From CAAGNP01 sp045644725 (lineage in GTDB: Bacteria; Bacteroidota; Bacteroidia; Bacteroidales; UBA932): 27,723 nucleotides of DNA. Location: assembly GCA_045644725.1 (NCBI GenBank), contig JAZRHK010000149.1:1-27723 (forward strand). The letters run 5' to 3'. The translations under genes were made by a program, and so were the position numbers. Below, piece after piece: positions 24,183 through 27,723 of this stretch (positions within the stretch are counted from its first letter, which is position 1; every line of letters begins with the position of its first letter). Under the pieces are notes generated by a model. That model saw nothing but the letters and a program-made list of their open reading frames with translations, had not been told where the DNA came from and searched no databases.

Positions 24183-25004
24183 AAAATAGGAAATCTGTTT
24201 TTTGGCATACCTGCGCGAATTGCGTTTGATCAGTTCGCGAGCGGTATCGAGCGAATGCTTTCCATCGAAATAATCGAAAATCTCCTTATACCCCACCGTC
24301 TGCAAAGCCGGCATATTGCGATATTGCTGCAGGCTCTCCACCTCTGCCACCAGCCCGGCATCAAACATCATATCCACCCTCCTGTTAATCCTGTCATAAA
24401 GCTCCTCACGGGGCATCGAGAGAACTATCCTGTTGATTTTGAAAGGGCGCTCCTTGGCTTTGTTTGTCTTGAATGAGGAAAATTTGCGTCCCGTCATCAG
24501 ACAAACCTCAAGAGCCCTGACCACCCTCTGCCTGTTGGCAATATCCATCGAATGGTAAGACTCAGGATCGAGCTGTTTCAACTCCATCCGGAGGGACTCT
24601 ATCCCCTCATTGTCAAGCCTATCCATCAAGCTGTTGCGCAGCTCTATGTCTGCTGGAGGGAAATCATCCAACCCATAGCAGAGGGCATCCACATAGAGCC
24701 CCGAGCCGCCCACCACCACCAGACGGTCGTGAGTCTTGAAAAGCTCGTTTATAACCTCGAGTGCCTCGAGCTCATACTTGCCTGCTGTATAATATTGGGA
24801 TACCGAATGGGAGAAAATGAAATAGTGCTTCACCGCCTCCAATTGTTCAGGAGATGGTGGTGCTGTCCCTATCTTCATCTCCTTGAAAATCTGACGGGAA
24901 TCGCATGAAATTATCGGAGAGCCATACTCTCTGGCAAGCCCTATACTGTAATCGGTCTTCCCCACTGCGGTGGGTCCGACAATCACCGTCAGTTCCTTTT
25001 CCAT
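24174..25004 (-). CDS. miaA: tRNA dimethylallyltransferase
   Basis: A 276-residue MiaA, which adds a dimethylallyl group to N6 of adenosine 37 in tRNAs reading codons that start with U. The P-loop is VIVGPTAVGKTDYSIGLA (about residues 7-24). ISCDSRQIFKEMKIGT, LVVVGGSGLYVDALCYGLDDFPPAD and RQRVVRALEVCLMTGRKF follow. The protein ends RNSRRYAKKQISYFKR, shortly after the conserved arginine-rich C-terminal helix. Many homologues continue for roughly ten more residues with an Asp and Trp-Phe pair, so the C-terminus is slightly short. The stop and last two codons overlap the recQ terminator's T-rich end. It starts three bases after the pRiA4b ORF-3-like gene. Confidence 0.95.
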   Translation of the reverse strand: MEKELTVIVGPTAVGKTDYSIGLAREYGSPIISCDSRQIFKEMKIGTAPPSPEQLEAVKHYFIFSHSVSQYYTAGKYELEALEVINELFKTHDRLVVVGGSGLYVDALCYGLDDFPPADIELRNSLMDRLDNEGIESLRMELKQLDPESYHSMDIANRQRVVRALEVCLMTGRKFSSFKTNKAKERPFKINRIVLSMPREELYDRINRRVDMMFDAGLVAEVESLQQYRNMPALQTVGYKEIFDYFDGKHSLDTARELIKRNSRRYAKKQISYFKR

Positions 25005-25007
25005 CCG

Positions 25008-25493
25008 CTAGTATTCGTCTGAATCTCCACCCTCATCTTCATCATATATCTCATCATCTTCCGAAGCCTCCGGTGAGAAACTTCCGAAATCATCGTATGC
25101 TGCCGAGAACTGATCCGGATTGGGCCCCTTCTCCACAAGCAGCCTCGGATATGACTCCTTGGGGAGATACTCTGCCTCAGAGACGAAAGTGAGGACTATA
25201 TGCAGATTCTGCTGGATATTGTACACATACTGAAGTGATACCTCCCCCCTCTGAAGTGTTTTTTCGAGAGAGATATTATCCATGGAGCCGTCGCCCAAAT
25301 CAAAGAGTCCATATTGATGCATCACCACTCCATCTTCATCCACACCTCTGAAGATAACCATCTGATCCGGAGCGAAGCCCAAATCGTTCTGCAGGAAGTC
25401 ATGGAGCTTGTAAAGACTTGTCTCTGACTTTATATCGTACTCCCTCAAGAAAGATTTGTACTTGGGGAGTGAAGCTCTATATTTGTATACCAT
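25008..25493 (-). CDS. pRiA4b ORF-3-like (IS1096 passenger TnpR-type) family protein
   Basis: A 161-residue protein that resembles the plasmid pRiA4b ORF-3 / IS1096 passenger family, judged from MVYKYRASLPKYKSFLREYDI, the DFLQNDLGFAPDQMVIFRG region, LFDLGDGSMDNISLEKTL, and YVYNIQQNLHIVLTFVSEA. The last 30 or so residues are strongly acidic (SEDDEIYDEDEGGDSDEY). Despite the family name nothing else here suggests an insertion sequence. The ATG at 25493 is preferred to a TTG at 25511. It is the first gene of a two-gene unit with miaA, three bases apart, and a similar gene accompanies miaA in other Bacteroidota as far as I recall. The biochemical function is unknown. Confidence 0.75.
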   Translation of the reverse strand: MVYKYRASLPKYKSFLREYDIKSETSLYKLHDFLQNDLGFAPDQMVIFRGVDEDGVVMHQYGLFDLGDGSMDNISLEKTLQRGEVSLQYVYNIQQNLHIVLTFVSEAEYLPKESYPRLLVEKGPNPDQFSAAYDDFGSFSPEASEDDEIYDEDEGGDSDEY

Positions 25494-25526
25494 ATCCAGT
25501 AGTTTTTCCAATTATAATTCTATAAC

Positions 25527-25534
25527 CAAAGATA
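25527..25534 (-). promoter_or_regulatory. Candidate promoter for the pRiA4b ORF-3-like gene and miaA
   Basis: The minus strand reads TATCTTTG (TAnnTTTG), with a TTG about 22 bases upstream in a TTTTTTGGGGG stretch. The predicted leader is about 27 bases. Confidence 0.6.
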
Positions 25535-25565
25535 CTATATTTTTTTAAAATACCCCCAAAAAACC

Positions 25566-25573
25566 TATATTTG
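25566..25573 (+). promoter_or_regulatory. Candidate promoter for yigZ and pyrBI
   Basis: The sequence TATATTTG matches TAnnTTTG. It ends nine bases before the ATG at 25583, so the transcript would start only a few bases before the start codon. No clear TTG lies at the -33 position. Confidence 0.5.
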
Positions 25574-25582
25574 TATTCTGAA

Positions 25583-26221
25583 ATGGGAGCACAGATTCAG
25601 GATTCTTATAAGAGCATTTCAGCCCCCTCAGAAGGTATCTACAAAGACAAGGGGAGTAAATTTCTGGCATTCGCTTACCCGGTAGAAAGCGAGTCAGAGA
25701 TCAAAGATATCCTATTTAAAATCAAGAAGGAATATTTCGACGCACGCCACCATTGCTATGCTTACAGACTGCGTCATGACTACTCCATTTGGAGGGCCAA
25801 CGATGACGGAGAACCCTCATCATCTGCCGGCCGACCTATCCTCGGGCAAATCCTCTCCCAAGAACTCAGCGACATTCTGATAGTGGTGGTCCGCTACTTC
25901 GGCGGGATCAAACTCGGGGTACCGGGACTTATTCGAGCCTACAAGACAGCATCTGCAGACGCTCTTGCCAACAGTAACATCTGTGAGAAAATAGCCACAA
26001 GCGACTACTCCATCTCCTTCCCATACGAAAGGATGAACGACATAATGAAAGTACTGAAGGAGTTCGGACTTTACCCCCACCGCCAGGAGTTTGACAACAT
26101 GTGCCTCATCGAAACGAAAGTGCGTTTGCGCGATGAGACGCGATTTGTAGAGACAATCTCCGACCACGCCCAGGTCACCAAACTTGAACAAACAATTAAC
26201 ACAATAGAAGAAAATGCCTAA
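25583..26221 (+). CDS. yigZ: YigZ/IMPACT family protein (UPF0029)
   Basis: A 212-residue protein with the UPF0029/IMPACT N-terminal domain and a C-terminal ferredoxin-like domain. The core is visible as KDKGSKFLAFAYPV, YFDARHHCYAYRLR, NDDGEPSSSAGRPILGQI and ILIVVVRYFGGIKLGVPGLIRAY. The family's yeast and animal members influence translation through Gcn1/Gcn2; the bacterial role is unsettled. The ATG at 25583 is preferred to upstream TTG or GTG starts since MGAQIQDSYKSI gives the usual length. It overlaps pyrB by eight bases, so the two are probably translationally coupled. Confidence 0.9.
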   Translation: MGAQIQDSYKSISAPSEGIYKDKGSKFLAFAYPVESESEIKDILFKIKKEYFDARHHCYAYRLRHDYSIWRANDDGEPSSSAGRPILGQILSQELSDILIVVVRYFGGIKLGVPGLIRAYKTASADALANSNICEKIATSDYSISFPYERMNDIMKVLKEFGLYPHRQEFDNMCLIETKVRLRDETRFVETISDHAQVTKLEQTINTIEENA

Positions 26222-27119
26222 AAGTCTTATTTCCATCCACGATTTCACCAAAGAGGAGATGCTTCACATCTTGGATGTGGCCAGAGAGTTTGAACAGAAC
26301 AAAGTTCAGAACTTCCTCCACGACAAAGTTATCGCAACACTCTTCTTTGAGCCGTCGACCAGGACACGTCTCAGCTTCGAGACCGCATCCAACAGACTTG
26401 GCGCCCGCGTCATCGGTTTCTCCGATGCAGGCAACACCAGTGTCAGCAAGGGCGAGACCCTCAAGGACACCATAAAGATGGTATCCAACTATGTAGACCT
26501 TATAGTCATGCGACACCCTCTTGAAGGTGCTGCACGCTACGCATCAGAGGTGGCTTCTGTCCCTGTGATCAATGCAGGGGATGGTGCCAACCAGCACCCC
26601 ACCCAGACCATGCTTGACCTATACACCATCCGTGAGACCCAAGGAAAACTCACAGACATCAGGATCAATATGGTGGGTGACCTCAAATATGGCCGCACTG
26701 TACACTCTCTTCTTCAGGCCATGTCGCACTTCAATCCCGACTTCACTTTCACAGCCCCTGACGAGCTGATGATGCCACAGGAATACAAGGACTTCCTCGA
26801 CGCAAAAGGGATACCATACCGTGAGACCAGAGATCTTGAGAGCAATCTCAATGACTGCGACATCCTCTATATGACCCGCGTACAGCAGGAGAGATTTACC
26901 GACCCCATGGAGTATGAAAAGGTGAAAAACACCTATAACCTCACAGCATCAATGCTCATTGATGCCAAAGAGAACATGAAAATCCTCCACCCCCTTCCAA
27001 GAGTTACAGAGATTGCCCAGGATGTGGATGACACCCCTCACGCGTACTATTTCAAACAAGCTGAAAACGGCGTGTACGTAAGGATGGCCATTATCGCTTA
27101 TCTATTGGGATACAAATAA
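26214..27119 (+). CDS. pyrB: Aspartate carbamoyltransferase catalytic subunit
   Basis: A 301-residue catalytic chain that joins carbamoyl phosphate and aspartate to form carbamoyl aspartate, the committed step of pyrimidine synthesis. The carbamoyl phosphate site is FEPSTRTRLSFETA (Ser48, Thr49, Arg50, Thr51, Arg52). A mobile-loop Lys in VSKGETLKDT, the segment HPTQTMLDLYTI and HPLPRVTEIAQDVD follow. The last pattern and the neighbouring pyrI identify the regulated enteric-type enzyme rather than ornithine carbamoyltransferase. The ATG lies inside the end of yigZ. pyrI starts 28 bases after its stop. No pyrL-like leader peptide or attenuator is visible between yigZ and pyrB, since they overlap. 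Confidence 0.97.
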   Translation: MPKSLISIHDFTKEEMLHILDVAREFEQNKVQNFLHDKVIATLFFEPSTRTRLSFETASNRLGARVIGFSDAGNTSVSKGETLKDTIKMVSNYVDLIVMRHPLEGAARYASEVASVPVINAGDGANQHPTQTMLDLYTIRETQGKLTDIRINMVGDLKYGRTVHSLLQAMSHFNPDFTFTAPDELMMPQEYKDFLDAKGIPYRETRDLESNLNDCDILYMTRVQQERFTDPMEYEKVKNTYNLTASMLIDAKENMKILHPLPRVTEIAQDVDDTPHAYYFKQAENGVYVRMAIIAYLLGYK

Positions 27120-27147
27120 TTAACAGGCAATAAAAATACAGACATAT

Positions 27148-27621
27148 ATGGAAACAGCTGGAAAAGAATTGAAAGTGAGTGCCATCAAGAACGGCACCGT
27201 ACTGGACCACGTCCCAGCCAACAAACTATTCGAGGTAATCACCATCCTCGGCCTTAAGGATTGTCCCAACCAGGTCACTTTCGGGATGAATCTGGACAGC
27301 AAACTTCTTGGGAAAAAGGCCATCATCAAGATAGCGGACAGATTCTTCGAAGAGACAGAAATCAACAAAGTGGCACTTGTGGCACCCGATGCCAAGATCA
27401 ATATCATAAAAGATTTTGAGGTAGTGGAGAAAAAAGTACTCAAGGTTCCGGAGCAGATTATCGGCATAGTAAAATGCGCAAATCCCAAATGCGTCACCAA
27501 CCATCAGCCTATAGCCACCAAATTTGAAACTACATTCGAAAAAGGCGAGCTTAAGCTCCACTGCCACTACTGCGAAAAGAACACCAGTTCTGAAAATTTA
27601 AAGATTATAAGAGAAAAATAA
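27148..27621 (+). CDS. pyrI: Aspartate carbamoyltransferase regulatory subunit
   Basis: A 157-residue regulatory chain that binds ATP and CTP and links the PyrB trimers into the allosteric holoenzyme. The nucleotide-binding domain includes VSAIKNGTVLDHVPANKLF and NQVTFGMNLDSKLLGKKAIIKI. The zinc domain has Cys110 and Cys115 (CANPKC) and Cys139 and Cys142 (CHYC), the same spacing as E. coli (109, 114, 138, 141). The length is normal. It is the last gene of the yigZ-pyrB-pyrI unit. No strong rho-independent terminator follows within the visible 100 bases. Confidence 0.97.
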   Translation: METAGKELKVSAIKNGTVLDHVPANKLFEVITILGLKDCPNQVTFGMNLDSKLLGKKAIIKIADRFFEETEINKVALVAPDAKINIIKDFEVVEKKVLKVPEQIIGIVKCANPKCVTNHQPIATKFETTFEKGELKLHCHYCEKNTSSENLKIIREK

Positions 27622-27651
27622 ACTTTATATTCTGAATTATAATAAAAACTC

Positions 27652-27659
27652 TATCTTTG
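27652..27659 (+). promoter_or_regulatory. Candidate -7 element for the gene starting at 27708
   Basis: TATCTTTG matches TAnnTTTG and would give a leader of about 42 bases. Directly after it lies a small perfect hairpin, GGTTTT-GCTA-AAAACC (27660-27675). No TTG is found at the -33 position. Confidence 0.5.
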
Positions 27660-27707
27660 GGTTTTGCTAAAAACCAAAAAATTAAAAAATTATTAAAAAC
27701 AGATACA

Positions 27708-27723
27708 ATGAAAGCATACAACT
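27708..27723 (+). CDS. Start of an unidentified gene, cut by the right edge
   Basis: Only ATG AAA GCA TAC AAC is visible, encoding MKAYN. It follows pyrI by 86 bases and has a TAnnTTTG element 48 bases upstream, which suggests a genuine start of a separate transcript. Five residues are not enough to name the product. Confidence 0.45.

Noticed and set aside
25008..25493. Possible insertion sequence, because the family is named after an IS1096 passenger gene
   Set aside because: There is no transposase, no terminal inverted repeats and no target duplication, and the gene is closely packed with miaA.
27660..27675. Hairpin GGTTTT-GCTA-AAAACC as a terminator for pyrI
   Set aside because: It is followed by a run of As, not Ts, on the plus strand, and lies after the candidate promoter for the next gene.

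Overview
The window is a gene-dense piece of core chromosome from a member of the Bacteroidota, most likely the order Bacteroidales. The evidence is: ATG starts without convincing Shine-Dalgarno sequences; several upstream matches to the Bacteroidota -7 promoter element TAnnTTTG; lipoproteins with a late Cys (FSSC) at residue 21; an ExbB / small membrane protein / ExbD / ExbD cluster; a DUF4834-like small protein; a single-domain arabinose-5-phosphate isomerase; and a PyrB/PyrI aspartate transcarbamylase. I cannot name the genus. No intergenic gap exceeds about 160 bases. I see no rRNA, tRNA, CRISPR array, insertion sequence, phage or integrative element.

Layout. Bases 1-21857 are all on the minus strand. 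Read in the direction of transcription (right to left) they begin with kdsD (arabinose-5-phosphate isomerase), nhaA and an FKBP-type lipoprotein isomerase, ending in a clear terminator at 19049-19082. Next comes a long tightly packed run: a 749-residue anchored envelope protein of unknown function, a DUF4834-like protein, an MsbA-like ABC exporter, an acyl-CoA synthetase-like enzyme, a dCMP deaminase, a C-terminal processing peptidase, queA, dprA, tatD and a type I asparaginase. After a 160-base regulatory gap follows the proton-channel cluster exbB / 152-residue membrane protein / exbD / exbD, ending in a strong terminator (4396-4430). Then come an alkaline phosphatase-like lipoprotein, a GHL10-type secreted hydrolase, asnS and the 5' part of udk.

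The right end is mixed. recQ (+) is divergent from kdsD and convergent with miaA. miaA (-) follows a pRiA4b ORF-3-like gene. From a compact divergent promoter region, a YigZ/IMPACT-family gene, pyrB and pyrI run on the plus strand, and a new gene starts 16 bases before the window ends.

Functions fall into a few groups: nucleotide metabolism (udk, dCMP deaminase, pyrBI), translation and tRNA modification (asnS, queA, miaA), envelope biogenesis and energised transport (kdsD, MsbA-like exporter, Exb cluster, FKBP, C-terminal protease, nhaA), and DNA handling (recQ, dprA, tatD). I found no convincing novel multi-gene system. The best leads are the 749-residue envelope protein with its DUF4834/MsbA neighbours, the four-helix protein inside the Exb cluster, compact regulatory arrangements (a promoter overlapping a terminator, promoters sitting in the last codons of upstream genes, candidate leaderless genes), and a short sequence shared just after two stop codons.
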